Positions 23,241 to 32,372 of a stretch of DNA of 64,000 bases are shown in pieces. The translations under genes were made by a program, and so were the position numbers. The notes beneath the pieces were generated by a model. That model saw only the letters and a program-made list of their open reading frames with translations, did no database searches and was not told where the DNA came from. Origin of the DNA: Mycolicibacterium neworleansense (GTDB taxonomy: Bacteria > Actinomycetota > Actinomycetes > Mycobacteriales > Mycobacteriaceae); assembly GCF_001245615.1 (NCBI RefSeq), contig NZ_CWKH01000001.1:2666001-2730000 (forward strand). The letters are read 5' to 3'. The first letter of the stretch is position 1, and each line of letters starts with the position of its first letter.

Positions 23241-24580
23241 GCCAAGGGTGATCGCAACGCATCCCGCACGGCGATCAGGCACTCGTCGATCTCCTTGCGC
23301 GTCACACTCAGCGCAGGCCGGAACCGCACCGAGTCGGCACCGCTGGGCAGCATGATGACGTGGCGGTCCCACAACCGACGGACCAGTTCGTCGCGGGCGG
23401 CGGGCGTGGGCAGGCTGAACGCGCTCATCAGGCCACGGCCGCGCGGGTCGAGCACCACCTCGGGCAAATCCATTGCCAGTGCGCATAACTGACCGAGCAG
23501 GTAATCACCCGTCACCGCGGCGTTGTGGAAAAGATTCTCGGCCTCGACGACTTCGAGGATGCGCCGTGAGCGCACCATGTCCACCAGGTTTCCACCCCAT
23601 GTGGAGTTGATCCGCGAACTCACGGTGAAGACGTTGTCAGCCACCTCGTCGACTCGCCGGCCCGCCATCACCCCGCACACCTGAGTCTTCTTCCCGAAGG
23701 CCACCACATCGGGGCGGACCCCCAATTGCTGGTAGGCCCAGGCGGTTCCAGTGATCCCGCACCCGGTCTGCACCTCGTCGAAGATCAACAGGGCGTCGAA
23801 CTCGTCGCACAGCGCCCGCATCGCAGCGAAGAACTGGGGCCGGAAGTGCCGGTCACCGCCCTCACCCTGGATGGGTTCGGCGATGAAGCAGGCGATGTCG
23901 TGCGGATACTCCTCGAACGCAGTCCGGGCGGCCCGCAGCGAGTCGGCTTCCAGTGCAGCGATATCCGCACCGGGCCGCAGGTAGGGGGCGTCGATCCGCG
24001 GCCACTCGAACTTCGGGAAGCGCGCCACCTTGATCGGGTCGGTGTTGGTCAGCGACATCGTGTATCCACTGCGGCCGTGGAAGGCTCCGCGCAGGTGCAG
24101 CACCTTGGTTCCCAGCGCCGGGTCGATGCCACGGGCTTGGTTGTGCCGGCTCTTCCAGTCGAATGCCACCTTGAGCGCGTTCTCGACCGCCAGCGCGCCG
24201 CCGTCGACGAAGAACAGGTGCGGCAGGTCCGGGTCGCCCAGAACCCGACGGAAGGTTTCGACGAACCGGGCCAGCGGCACGCTGTAGACGTCGGAATTGC
24301 TCGGCTTGTTGACGGCGGCCTGAATGAGTTCGGACCGAAAGGCTTCAGCGCCGGGAAAATCACCGGCCAGCGCCGGGTGGTTCATCCCGAGCGCCGACGA
24401 GGCGAAGAACGTGAACATATCGAGGAACCGTTCACCGGTGCGGGCATCCACCAGATGGGAACCGCGGGAGCGGTCCAGGTCGAGGACGAAGTCGAAGCCG
24501 TCGGTCAGGATGCTGCGCGCCAGGACCGCGCGTACCTGGTCGGGCGTTACGTGCGGCGAGGCCGTCAGCACTGCGGTCAT
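23237..24580 (-). CDS. lat: L-lysine 6-transaminase (lysine epsilon-aminotransferase)
   Basis: A 447-residue PLP-dependent class III aminotransferase matching M. tuberculosis Rv3290c. It moves the epsilon-amino group of lysine to 2-oxoglutarate, giving piperideine-6-carboxylate. Motifs: LFIDEVQTGCGITG (given here as LLIFDEVQTGCG), PLP-lysine in VVAFGKKTQVCGVMAG, and LRGAFHGRSGYTMSLTN. Lat rises sharply in persister-state M. tuberculosis. It follows lrpA by 52 bp on the same strand, and the next pathway enzyme, pcd, is divergent on the far side of lrpA. Confidence 0.95.
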   Translation of the reverse strand: MTAVLTASPHVTPDQVRAVLARSILTDGFDFVLDLDRSRGSHLVDARTGERFLDMFTFFASSALGMNHPALAGDFPGAEAFRSELIQAAVNKPSNSDVYSVPLARFVETFRRVLGDPDLPHLFFVDGGALAVENALKVAFDWKSRHNQARGIDPALGTKVLHLRGAFHGRSGYTMSLTNTDPIKVARFPKFEWPRIDAPYLRPGADIAALEADSLRAARTAFEEYPHDIACFIAEPIQGEGGDRHFRPQFFAAMRALCDEFDALLIFDEVQTGCGITGTAWAYQQLGVRPDVVAFGKKTQVCGVMAGRRVDEVADNVFTVSSRINSTWGGNLVDMVRSRRILEVVEAENLFHNAAVTGDYLLGQLCALAMDLPEVVLDPRGRGLMSAFSLPTPAARDELVRRLWDRHVIMLPSGADSVRFRPALSVTRKEIDECLIAVRDALRSPLA

Positions 24581-24632
24581 GGCAACATCCTAACGGAATA
24601 TTTACGATGACTGCCTATCTTGACCGTAACTG

Positions 24633-25097
24633 TTACGGAATGAAGTCCCGCCCACTGTAAAATGTCTGCAAAATGATGGTGCTGCGCGTCCGGACGTTGG
24701 CGGCGGTCCTGATCCGCTGGAGCAGGTCCTCCAAGGCCCGGGCCGAGGCAACCCGGACCAGCAGGACGTAGCTCTCCTCCCCCGCCACCGAGTGGCACGA
24801 TTCGATTTCGGGGATGTGCTGCAACCGAGCAGGTGCATCATCAGGTTGGGACGGATCGAGAGGAGTGATGGCGACGAACGCCGAGAGCATGTTGCCCAGC
24901 GCCTCGGGATTGAGCCGCGCCGCATACCCGGTCACCACACCCCGCGACTCCAAGCGGCGCACCCGCGCCTGCACCGCCGATACCGACAACCCGGCCGCCG
25001 ATGCCAGGTGCGCCAGCGTGGCCCTGCCGTCAGCGGCGAGCGCTCGGACCAGGATCCGGTCGGTGTCGTCCAGCACGTATCCGTCGGCTTCACCCAT
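24633..25097 (-). CDS. lrpA: Lrp/AsnC-family regulator LrpA
   Basis: A 154-residue Lrp/AsnC regulator matching Rv3291c. Residues ~7-65 are the winged helix-turn-helix (DRILVRALAADGRATLAHLA, then SVSAVQARVRRLESRGVV). Residues ~70-150 form the RAM ligand-binding and oligomerisation domain (AFVAITPLDPS ... CHSVAGEESYVLLVRV). In M. tuberculosis it binds the lat promoter region and amino acids. ATG 25097 is used; the 45 bp to the divergent pcd start likely hold a shared control region. Confidence 0.93.
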   Translation of the reverse strand: MGEADGYVLDDTDRILVRALAADGRATLAHLASAAGLSVSAVQARVRRLESRGVVTGYAARLNPEALGNMLSAFVAITPLDPSQPDDAPARLQHIPEIESCHSVAGEESYVLLVRVASARALEDLLQRIRTAANVRTRSTIILQTFYSGRDFIP

Positions 25098-25142
25098 GAA
25101 CCGCACTTTATCCGGCACGGTAGCCAACCAGAAAGGCACACG

Positions 25143-26693
25143 ATGACCACCACCGAACGGACCGATCTCCCTACCGCGGAGGAGCTTCGCCGGCGGGTCC
25201 GGCAGGCTCTGGAAGCCATTGGCGCGACAGCGGATCTCGGCGGGCCGACCGCTCCTGGCGCCGGCCTGCACGCGAGTACCCCGATCAGTGGCGATGTGTT
25301 GTTCACGCTGCCCGAAGACAACCTCGAACAGGTCGACGCCGCGATTGCCGATGCCGCACAAGCCTTCTCATCCTGGCGCACCACCCCGGCACCGGTGCGC
25401 GGGGCCTTGGTCGCGCGCCTCGGCGAGCTGCTTGTCGAACATAAGGCGGACCTGGCGACGCTGGTGACGGTGGAGGCCGGCAAGATCACCTCCGAGGCGC
25501 TGGGCGAAGTGCAGGAGATGATCGACATCTGCCAGTTCGCCGTCGGGCTCTCACGCCAGTTGTACGGCCGCACCATCGCTTCCGAGCGCCCGGGACACCG
25601 GCTGATGGAGACCTGGCACCCTCTGGGAGTCGTCGGCGTGATCACCGCGTTCAACTTCCCGGTCGCGGTGTGGGCATGGAACACCGCGGTCGCGCTGGTC
25701 TGTGGTGACACCGTGGTGTGGAAGCCATCGGAACTGACGCCTCTGACCGCCATCGCATGCCAGGCGCTGATCGAACGGGCCGCCACCGACGTCGGTGCGC
25801 CGGGATCAGTGGCCCGACTCATCCTGGGTGAGCGTGCGTTGGGTGAGCGACTGGTCGACGATCCACGAGTGGCGCTGGTCAGCGCGACCGGCTCGGTGCG
25901 GATGGGCCGGCAGGTCGGGCCTCGGGTGGCAGCACGGTTCGGCAAGGTGCTGCTCGAGCTCGGCGGCAACAACGCCGCGATCGTGACACCGTCGGCCGAC
26001 CTTGACCTCGCAGTGCGTGCCATCGTGTTCTCCGCGGCGGGTACCGCCGGACAACGCTGCACCACGCTGCGCCGGTTGATCGTGCACTCCTCGATCGCCG
26101 ACGAGCTGGTGTCCCGCATCGTCGCGGCGTATCGGAGCCTGCCCATCGGCGACCCGAGTGTGGACGGAACGCTGGTCGGCCCGCTGATTCACACCCGGGC
26201 GTATCGAGACATGGTCGGGGCGTTGGAGCAGGCCCAGGCCGATGGCGGCGAGGTCTTCGGCGGTGAGCGTCATGACCTCGGGGACGAGGGAGCGTTCTAC
26301 GTCGCCCCCGCGGTGGTGCGCATGCCGGCGCAGACCGATGTCGTGCACACCGAGACCTTCGCCCCGATCCTCTATGTGCTCACCTATGACGACATCGATG
26401 ACGCGATCGCCCTGAACAATGCTGTGCCGCAGGGCCTTTCGTCAGCGATCTTCACCACCGACGTGCGCGAAGCCGAGCGGTTCATGGCAGCCGACGGATC
26501 CGACTGCGGGATCGCCAATGTCAACATCGGGACCTCCGGCGCCGAGATCGGTGGCGCTTTCGGCGGCGAGAAGCACACCGGCGGAGGCCGCGAATCCGGA
26601 TCGGACGCCTGGAAGGCATACATGCGTCGCGCGACCAACACGGTGAACTACTCGTCGGAGCTGCCATTGGCCCAGGGTGTGCATTTCGGGTAG
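25143..26693 (+). CDS. pcd: L-piperideine-6-carboxylate dehydrogenase
   Basis: A 516-residue aldehyde dehydrogenase matching Rv3293, which oxidises the semialdehyde/piperideine-6-carboxylate made by Lat to L-2-aminoadipate. Catalytic parts: WHPLGVVGVITAFNFPVAVW (cofactor side), LLELGGNNA with the general-base Glu, and AGQRCTTLRRL with the nucleophilic Cys; the C-terminus has GGAFGGEKHTGGGRESGSD. ATG 25143 follows AGAAAGG. The neighbouring CodA-like gene converges 4 bp away without a visible terminator. Confidence 0.94.
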   Translation: MTTTERTDLPTAEELRRRVRQALEAIGATADLGGPTAPGAGLHASTPISGDVLFTLPEDNLEQVDAAIADAAQAFSSWRTTPAPVRGALVARLGELLVEHKADLATLVTVEAGKITSEALGEVQEMIDICQFAVGLSRQLYGRTIASERPGHRLMETWHPLGVVGVITAFNFPVAVWAWNTAVALVCGDTVVWKPSELTPLTAIACQALIERAATDVGAPGSVARLILGERALGERLVDDPRVALVSATGSVRMGRQVGPRVAARFGKVLLELGGNNAAIVTPSADLDLAVRAIVFSAAGTAGQRCTTLRRLIVHSSIADELVSRIVAAYRSLPIGDPSVDGTLVGPLIHTRAYRDMVGALEQAQADGGEVFGGERHDLGDEGAFYVAPAVVRMPAQTDVVHTETFAPILYVLTYDDIDDAIALNNAVPQGLSSAIFTTDVREAERFMAADGSDCGIANVNIGTSGAEIGGAFGGEKHTGGGRESGSDAWKAYMRRATNTVNYSSELPLAQGVHFG

Positions 26694-26697
26694 TCGG

Positions 26698-27939
26698 TCA
26701 GCCACCTGCGACGCAGGACCGACTGGTGCTACTGATCGACACGAGCCTGCCCTGGCTCAGCACAATTCGATCCTGCGGGGCACTGGCCACCGCCTCCTCC
26801 AGGCTCGACGACCGGATAGCCAGCAGGTCCGCTGACAGCCCGGCAGCGACCCCGGCCACCGGCAGACCCATGATGTCGCGTGCACCCTCGCTGACGGCAC
26901 GGTAGGCCGCGTCGACCGACAGATGCCCGGCCGTCACCAGCAGCATCGCGGTCTCCAGCGCGTCGCTACGGCCCAGCGGGTTGTAAGGGTCACGCACATT
27001 GTCGGCACCGCCGGCCACACGGACGCCGGCGTCCAACAGCGCCCGAACGGCAGTGAGCCCGCGCGGTGTGGCGACGGGATCGGCCCAGCCCTGCAGGTAC
27101 AGATTGGTGATCGGGAGACTGACGATCCCCACATCGCTGTCCTTCACCGCGCGGATCACCCGATCGAGCACGTCGGTCTGCACCACCCCCAAGCTGACGC
27201 AGTGCCCGGCCGTCACCGGCATCGACTTCGGCCAGTCCCGCACCGAATGGGCGAGTTCTTCGAGCGTCAGCATCATCGGGTTGAGTTGTTCGTCGGTATG
27301 CATGTCGACCCCGACGCCGCGGGACCGCGCAATCGCCAATAGCCGCTGCAGGTTTCCGCTCGGATCAGGAGTCTGGTGCGGATGGCCGCCGACAAGATCG
27401 GCACCAAGGTCCAGGGCTGCGTGCACGGCCCCGTCCTCGGCGAAGTACGGAGCCATGGCGACGATCTGAATATCCATCACCGAGTCGAGTTCCTCTCGCA
27501 CCTCGACCAGCGCGCGGATCCCGCGCAGCGGATCCTCTCCGCGCAACAGGTTGACGTGCGAGCGCACCGCGGTGGTTCCGTTGCCGAGCAACATCATCGC
27601 CGCCCTGCGGGCCCGTTCGGCGATACCCTCTACGGTCAGGGTCGGGGTGTGGTTTTCCCACGCGGCGATCGCCGCACCCAGATCTCCCATCGGGGGCCGG
27701 ATCTCGTCGAAGGTAAGGGCTTTGTCCAGATGGGCGTGCGGCTCCGCAGGAGCAGTCAGCAGCAGGTGCCCGGTTAGATCGAGTTCATCTCCGACGGCCG
27801 ACCTGCCCGCAGCGGGGACGATATCGCGCACCCTTCCCCGTTCGAGGTGTACGTCGACGACACTGCCGTTCGGCAACGTGGCATTGTGCAGTACCGGCAC
27901 GGCTCGTCCGTGCGCGCTCACCGGGGAGTTCTCGGCCAT
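26698..27939 (-). CDS. CodA-like amidohydrolase (cytosine deaminase family)
   Basis: A 413-residue metal-dependent amidohydrolase, last gene of the ureide operon. Metal ligands appear as PHAHLDKAL (HxH), DMHTDEQLN, TAGHCVSLG and GGADNVRDPYNPLGRSDALE. Spacing and flanks closely follow E. coli CodA. CodA hydrolyses cytosine or isocytosine-like rings; relatives act on isoguanine, creatinine or triazines, so the substrate here is uncertain. ATG 27939 is chosen because the upstream stretch belongs to the acetamidase frame (7 bp gap). Confidence 0.82.
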   Translation of the reverse strand: MAENSPVSAHGRAVPVLHNATLPNGSVVDVHLERGRVRDIVPAAGRSAVGDELDLTGHLLLTAPAEPHAHLDKALTFDEIRPPMGDLGAAIAAWENHTPTLTVEGIAERARRAAMMLLGNGTTAVRSHVNLLRGEDPLRGIRALVEVREELDSVMDIQIVAMAPYFAEDGAVHAALDLGADLVGGHPHQTPDPSGNLQRLLAIARSRGVGVDMHTDEQLNPMMLTLEELAHSVRDWPKSMPVTAGHCVSLGVVQTDVLDRVIRAVKDSDVGIVSLPITNLYLQGWADPVATPRGLTAVRALLDAGVRVAGGADNVRDPYNPLGRSDALETAMLLVTAGHLSVDAAYRAVSEGARDIMGLPVAGVAAGLSADLLAIRSSSLEEAVASAPQDRIVLSQGRLVSISSTSRSCVAGG

Positions 27940-27946
27940 CACACTC

Positions 27947-29008
27947 CTAGCAGAAATCGGATTTGCGAATCGCGCAGTGCACGCCCTTGACGATGTCCAC
28001 CACCTGGGTAACCGAAAAGTCGCCGGCCGCACTGAGATAGAGATACGCCTCGCTGGGCGTCATCCCGGTGTGCGCCGACAGGAAGTCGACCGACAGCTGA
28101 GCGCACTGACGCATCGCCTCATCGAGACTTTCGTTCATGCCGAGGATGATCCAGTGATCATCGGTGTCGACGAACGGCATCGGCGCCCGGGCCGGTGTCA
28201 GTGTGGTGACAACGGTCAAGCGTGCCGTGACCCGTAACGATCCTTCCAACGCCGTCAGGGCGATCTCACCGTTGCCCTGCGCAAAGTGGGGATCGCCGAG
28301 ATAGAACCCCGCGCCGGGCACCTGGATCGGTAGGTACAGAGAGCTGCCGACAACGATATCCCGCACATCCATGTTGCCCCCGAACGGACCCGGCGGGATG
28401 GTGCTACGCGCGTCGGGGCCCGCAGGAGTCACACCACATAACCCCATGAACGGCTGAAGACCGATTGTGGCTCGGCCACCGGCGAATTCGAACACGGCAC
28501 GTTCTCCGGTTCCGTCGAGCCTGCAGAACTTGCTGAACACCGCCGGGATACTGCCGTCGGCTTCTCGCGGCAGCCGGTCCGGCAGCGCACCGCGCTGATG
28601 CCGGCTCGAGACGACCGCGTACGGGACCCGCGGTCGCAGATCGAGGAAGTCGACGCGCAGCCAGTCGCCCGGTTGTGCATCGTGAACGTGAACCGGCCCG
28701 AGCACGATGTGCGGCGCCTTCGGCGGTACCGGCTTGCGCAGGTCCGACGCCGCCAGGTCGATGGCGTCGGTGAGTACGCCATGGCGCGCGACGCCATGCC
28801 GGCCGAAGTAGGCGACCGGGTCGCGACCCTGGTCCTCCATCAGCCCTTCCTGCGACACCGTGTCGAACGTGACAGTGTGACCGCTGTCCACGACGAGTAC
28901 CGGTGCCGTCGCAGGGGTGGGAAGCGTTCCCCAACTGATCGTTTCGCTGTTACACCACAGGTAGTGCTCGGCAGTTCCTGGGTCGATCCCGGCCTGCAGG
29001 ATCCGCAT
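27947..29008 (-). CDS. Acetamidase/formamidase family protein
   Basis: A 353-residue FmdA/AmdA-type amidase, a fold different from signature-Ser amidases. Typical blocks are LGPVHVHDAQPGDWLRVDF, GGNMDVRDIVVGSSLYLPI, GAGFYLGDPHFAQGNGEIAL and a C-terminal APMPFVDTDDHWII. Such enzymes hydrolyse short amides to release ammonia. ATG 29008 overlaps the previous gene's stop (TGATG). In this operon it would take an amide made by ring opening, inferred from position. Confidence 0.88.
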   Translation of the reverse strand: MRILQAGIDPGTAEHYLWCNSETISWGTLPTPATAPVLVVDSGHTVTFDTVSQEGLMEDQGRDPVAYFGRHGVARHGVLTDAIDLAASDLRKPVPPKAPHIVLGPVHVHDAQPGDWLRVDFLDLRPRVPYAVVSSRHQRGALPDRLPREADGSIPAVFSKFCRLDGTGERAVFEFAGGRATIGLQPFMGLCGVTPAGPDARSTIPPGPFGGNMDVRDIVVGSSLYLPIQVPGAGFYLGDPHFAQGNGEIALTALEGSLRVTARLTVVTTLTPARAPMPFVDTDDHWIILGMNESLDEAMRQCAQLSVDFLSAHTGMTPSEAYLYLSAAGDFSVTQVVDIVKGVHCAIRKSDFC

Positions 29009-29409
29009 CAACGCGATCCGGCAGGCTCGCCGAGATGCTGCCGCCAACCGCCGGGCGCGGTGATCTCATGCGCCTGCGTATCGCCGGTGGGCAAGGCTCG
29101 GCACACCATGCTCAGCGCGCCCCGACCGTCCTCCAGTTGGATCACCGACAACTCGAGCTCGGCAGGCTCGCGCGGCAACAGCTTCTCGCGCAGTTCGGTG
29201 TAGGACATCTCGTAGATCTCCCCCGGCACCGACCAGCCGCCGTCGCGCACCGGTGCGAGCCCGGGGAACACATCGCCAAAAGAGAAGAACCGGTAGGCCG
29301 GTGCGGTACGCACCGGGCCGACGAACCGGGCCGACGCCAGAGCGTCGTTGAGCGGCCCGCCGCTCATCGCCTGGCCATTGACGAACATCAAGACAGTGTC
29401 ATGTGACAT
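29008..29409 (-). CDS. Free-standing allophanate-hydrolase C-terminal-like domain
   Basis: A 133-residue protein matching only the C-terminal domain of allophanate hydrolases (AtzF/DUR1,2), which has a gamma-glutamylcyclotransferase-like fold. Signatures are VNGQAMSGGPLNDAL, RFVGPVRTAPAYRFFSF, GLAPV and GEIYEMSYTELREKLLPREP. In full-length enzymes this domain decarboxylates or releases the N-carboxy intermediate, while the amidase part cleaves allophanate. The amidase part is absent here, so it may finish the hydrolysis of a related N-carboxy or N-carbamoyl intermediate. 21 bp after gntR. Confidence 0.8.
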   Translation of the reverse strand: MSHDTVLMFVNGQAMSGGPLNDALASARFVGPVRTAPAYRFFSFGDVFPGLAPVRDGGWSVPGEIYEMSYTELREKLLPREPAELELSVIQLEDGRGALSMVCRALPTGDTQAHEITAPGGWRQHLGEPAGSR

Positions 29410-29430
29410 GAAAACTCCATCTGAAAAGGT

Positions 29431-30096
29431 TCAGCTCAACGTGGTGTTGCCATGGCCGCGCAGTGCGTGAACGCGCATGGCGGTGGCAGCCCGATCCAGG
29501 TCGCCGCTGGCAAGGTCGTCGAGCAGCGTGCGATGCTGCGAAATCGGCTCATGGCCCGACTGCTGGACATAGTCGTCGGTCGGATACAGGAATGCCTGAC
29601 GCTCGAGAAACGACGAGGTGATCGGGCAGAAGGCGGCCCGGTTGATGGCCATGTGGAACTCCAGATGCGCCATCGCATACTGGGGACTGACAACGCCGTA
29701 TTCGTGCAAGGCGGCCGCCATCGGGTCCAGCCCGGCGTACAGCGAATCCCAGTCCACTTCAGCGCATTTGGCGGTGATCAGCTTCGCGGCGACCTGATCG
29801 AAGGCAATCCGCAGTTCGTGCAGTTCGGCGCGGGCGGCAGCGTCGACCTCAACCACCACGAGTTGACCGCGCCTGACCCGCTCGACGAGGCCTTCGCTCC
29901 TCAAGCGCTGCAACGCCTCACGTACCGGTGTACGGCTGACCCCGAGATCGTCGGCGATCTCCTCCTCGGTCAGCCGGATCCCCCCGGCGTATTCACCGGT
30001 GGTGATCTGCTGCCGGAGATAGCGGTACACGCGTTCGCGCACACTCAGAGGCTCGCCCGTGGTGGAAACCGCGGTGGCACTGTCCAAGGGACTCAT
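29431..30096 (-). CDS. GntR-family transcriptional regulator (FCD type)
   Basis: A 221-residue regulator. Residues ~18-80 form the GntR winged helix (RVYRYLRQQITTGEYAGGIR, then LGVSRTPVREALQRLRSEGL). Residues ~90-215 are an FCD effector domain with metal- and ligand-binding histidines (HLEFHMAINRAA, QHRTLLDDLASGD). ATG 30096 overlaps the AroE-like stop (ATGA), so it is encoded inside the operon it probably controls. The 18-bp palindrome at 35854-35871 before the first gene is the best operator candidate. Confidence 0.88.
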   Translation of the reverse strand: MSPLDSATAVSTTGEPLSVRERVYRYLRQQITTGEYAGGIRLTEEEIADDLGVSRTPVREALQRLRSEGLVERVRRGQLVVVEVDAAARAELHELRIAFDQVAAKLITAKCAEVDWDSLYAGLDPMAAALHEYGVVSPQYAMAHLEFHMAINRAAFCPITSSFLERQAFLYPTDDYVQQSGHEPISQHRTLLDDLASGDLDRAATAMRVHALRGHGNTTLS

Positions 30097-30968
30097 CTCA
30101 TCCTCGCTTTCGACAGTGCGGCCCGGCAGGCGTTGGTCGCGCGCTGCATGAACGTTCCCGACATCACGTTCATACCCGCTTGCAGCGCCGATGTCTGCAA
30201 CGCGCTCACCCGGTTGTTCAGGTCGAAGAACTGGTTGCCGGGCGAGATCAACCGACCGAAGTCGAAGGCAAACGGCGCGTCCTCCGAGGCATCGGTCTCT
30301 CCCCAGGTCGTGGTGTTGACGAGTAGCGAAGGCGGCTGGTCTTCCAGCAGTTCGGCGAGCACGGCCGGACTACAACCCTCGGCACCGAAACGCTGTGCCC
30401 ATGTCGCCATCGCGTCCACGTTGCGTGCCGAACCGATCAGCCGGGCCCGTGGCCACGCCCGGCGGCAGGCCAGTGCCACCGAGTTCGACGAGCCGCCGGA
30501 GCCCAGCACCAGAACCGACTCCGGAGTCCTCCCGCCCATCAACGTCTCCATGGCCGCCTGGGAAGCCCAGCTGTTGGTGTTGACTCCGACCGCCCCCTCC
30601 GATCCGCGGACGATGGTGTCCACCACTCCCGTCTGAGCGGCCGATGGAGTCAAGGTCGGTATCGCAGGGGCGACCTCTTGCTTCCACGGGCTGAGCACCA
30701 GCGCCAGCGACCAGCGCGAATCACCCATCAGCTCAACAGGACTGTCGAAATGTACGGTGCCGGCCAGATCGACATTCTCGGCGAGCAGAGCATCGTGCAG
30801 CAGCCTGCCCTTCAGCGCATGCGCGGCGGTGGTGCCGATTCCCGCGATGACGGTGGGATCACAAGGTGCCGATCCGGATTCCACGGTTCGTACCTCGTCG
30901 ATGCACTGTGAGACCGCAGCACGGATCGTCGCTGCGCCGTCGGCCTCCAGGAGGGTCAGCAACGTCAT
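30093..30968 (-). CDS. Shikimate-dehydrogenase-like NAD(P) enzyme
   Basis: A 291-residue AroE-superfamily protein: N-terminal substrate domain, then ESVLVLGSGGSSNSVALACR as the dinucleotide loop, LIGSARNVDAM, LLVNTTTWGE and a C-terminal FFDLNNRVSALQTSALQAGM. The usual AroE substrate residues (SxS...K near the N-terminus) are not clear, so shikimate is doubtful as substrate. Its place between allantoinase and GntR points to reduction or oxidation of a catabolic intermediate. ATG 30968 overlaps the allantoinase stop. Confidence 0.75.
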   Translation of the reverse strand: MTLLTLLEADGAATIRAAVSQCIDEVRTVESGSAPCDPTVIAGIGTTAAHALKGRLLHDALLAENVDLAGTVHFDSPVELMGDSRWSLALVLSPWKQEVAPAIPTLTPSAAQTGVVDTIVRGSEGAVGVNTNSWASQAAMETLMGGRTPESVLVLGSGGSSNSVALACRRAWPRARLIGSARNVDAMATWAQRFGAEGCSPAVLAELLEDQPPSLLVNTTTWGETDASEDAPFAFDFGRLISPGNQFFDLNNRVSALQTSALQAGMNVMSGTFMQRATNACRAALSKARMR

Positions 30969-32329
30969 CGCCCGCCCTCCCGCACCGGCTTCACCTGCCG
31001 GCCGGCCGGCGTACCGACCACTTCGCCTTTCTCGTATACCAATTGGCCGCGCAGATAGGTGGCCACCACGCTGCCGGTCAGCTTCCACCCGTGATAGGGC
31101 GTGACATTGTGTTTGGAGTGCAGGCCGGCCTGGTCGAGCACCACCTCGGCATCGGGATCGACGAGCACGATGTCCGCGTCGAAACCCGGTGCGATCAAGC
31201 CCTTGTCGGCCATCGACCAGCGACGTGCGGGAGTGTACGAACACAACCGCACGATGTCCTCTACCGACAGTCTGCCCGCGGCAGCGGCGGTCAGCATCAG
31301 CGGGAGCATCGTCTCGACCCCGATGAAACCGCCATAGGCCTTCCACACGTCGGTCTCGGCCTGTTCGGTCGCGGTGTGCGGAGCGTGGTCGGTTGCGACT
31401 ACGTCGACGTCACCCCGGTCGATGCCTGCCCACAGCGCGGCGACGTCGGCCGCCGGGCGGATCGGCGGATTGAGCTTGATCAGGTTTCCATAAGTGTCAT
31501 AGGCACTTTCATCGAGGAACAGATGTGAGACCAGGGTTTCGATGCTGACCCGGTGCCCTTGAGCCCGCATGTCCATCACGCGTTGCAGTCCCACGGCGGT
31601 GGACAAGTGGTGAATATGCAGTTTGGTCTTGGCTTCGGTGGCCATGGTGATGATCCGGGTGATCGCCTCGACCTCCACGAACGCCGGTCGGCCCTCTAGA
31701 TGGGCACGGGGATCCCGCCGTCCCTCGGCTTGTAGCCGGTCCCCGAACATCCGGAGCAGATGGTCGTTCTCGGCGTGGACACCGACGACCAGATCCACGT
31801 CGGCGGCTGCTTCCAGTCCACGGAATATCGCGGCGTCGTTGGGGCAGCGGTTGTCCCCGGTGGTCTGTCCCATGAAGAGTTTGAATCCCATCGCACCCAG
31901 ATCGGCCATACCGGCGATCTCGTCCGCGTTGTCGTGATCCAGCATCCCGTACAGCCCGAAATCGACGTACGCCTTGCTCTTCACCAGATCGAGCTTCTGT
32001 TGATAGCGCTCCGCTGTGGCGACCGGGGGTTTGGTGTTGGGCATGTCGACGACGGTGGTCACCCCGCCGGCAGCCGCGGCGGACGTACCACTCGCGAAGT
32101 CTTCCTTCTCCGTCATGCCCGGTTCGCGAAGGTGAACGTGCACGTCGACGAGGCCGGGAAGCACCAGCAGCCCGGTCGCGTCAACTGTCGGAACCCCGTC
32201 CATTGCAAGGTCATCACCGACGGCGATGACGCGTCCGCCGGCGACGGCAATGTCCTGGCGGCGGCGGCCGTCGTGGGACACCACCGTTCCTCGGGTGACG
32301 ACGAGGTCCGGTTTGAGTGGAGCGGTCAT
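30965..32329 (-). CDS. Allantoinase/dihydropyrimidinase-like cyclic amidohydrolase
   Basis: A 454-residue cyclic-amide hydrolase. Binuclear metal site: PGLVDVHVHLREPGMTEKED (HxH), MGFKLFMGQT (the carbamylated Lys), LHIHHLSTA, and VATDHAPHT (Asp). The layout fits allantoinase, dihydroorotase or hydantoinase; VDMPNTKPP favours the allantoinase group. It opens a cyclic ureide ring. ATG 32329 follows AAAGG. No allantoicase or ureidoglycolate lyase is nearby, so allantoin is not certain as substrate. Confidence 0.87.
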   Translation of the reverse strand: MTAPLKPDLVVTRGTVVSHDGRRRQDIAVAGGRVIAVGDDLAMDGVPTVDATGLLVLPGLVDVHVHLREPGMTEKEDFASGTSAAAAGGVTTVVDMPNTKPPVATAERYQQKLDLVKSKAYVDFGLYGMLDHDNADEIAGMADLGAMGFKLFMGQTTGDNRCPNDAAIFRGLEAAADVDLVVGVHAENDHLLRMFGDRLQAEGRRDPRAHLEGRPAFVEVEAITRIITMATEAKTKLHIHHLSTAVGLQRVMDMRAQGHRVSIETLVSHLFLDESAYDTYGNLIKLNPPIRPAADVAALWAGIDRGDVDVVATDHAPHTATEQAETDVWKAYGGFIGVETMLPLMLTAAAAGRLSVEDIVRLCSYTPARRWSMADKGLIAPGFDADIVLVDPDAEVVLDQAGLHSKHNVTPYHGWKLTGSVVATYLRGQLVYEKGEVVGTPAGRQVKPVREGGR

Positions 32330-32372
32330 ATCGCGACCTTTCTGTTCGTGGATCATCCGAAGGCAAACCGAG

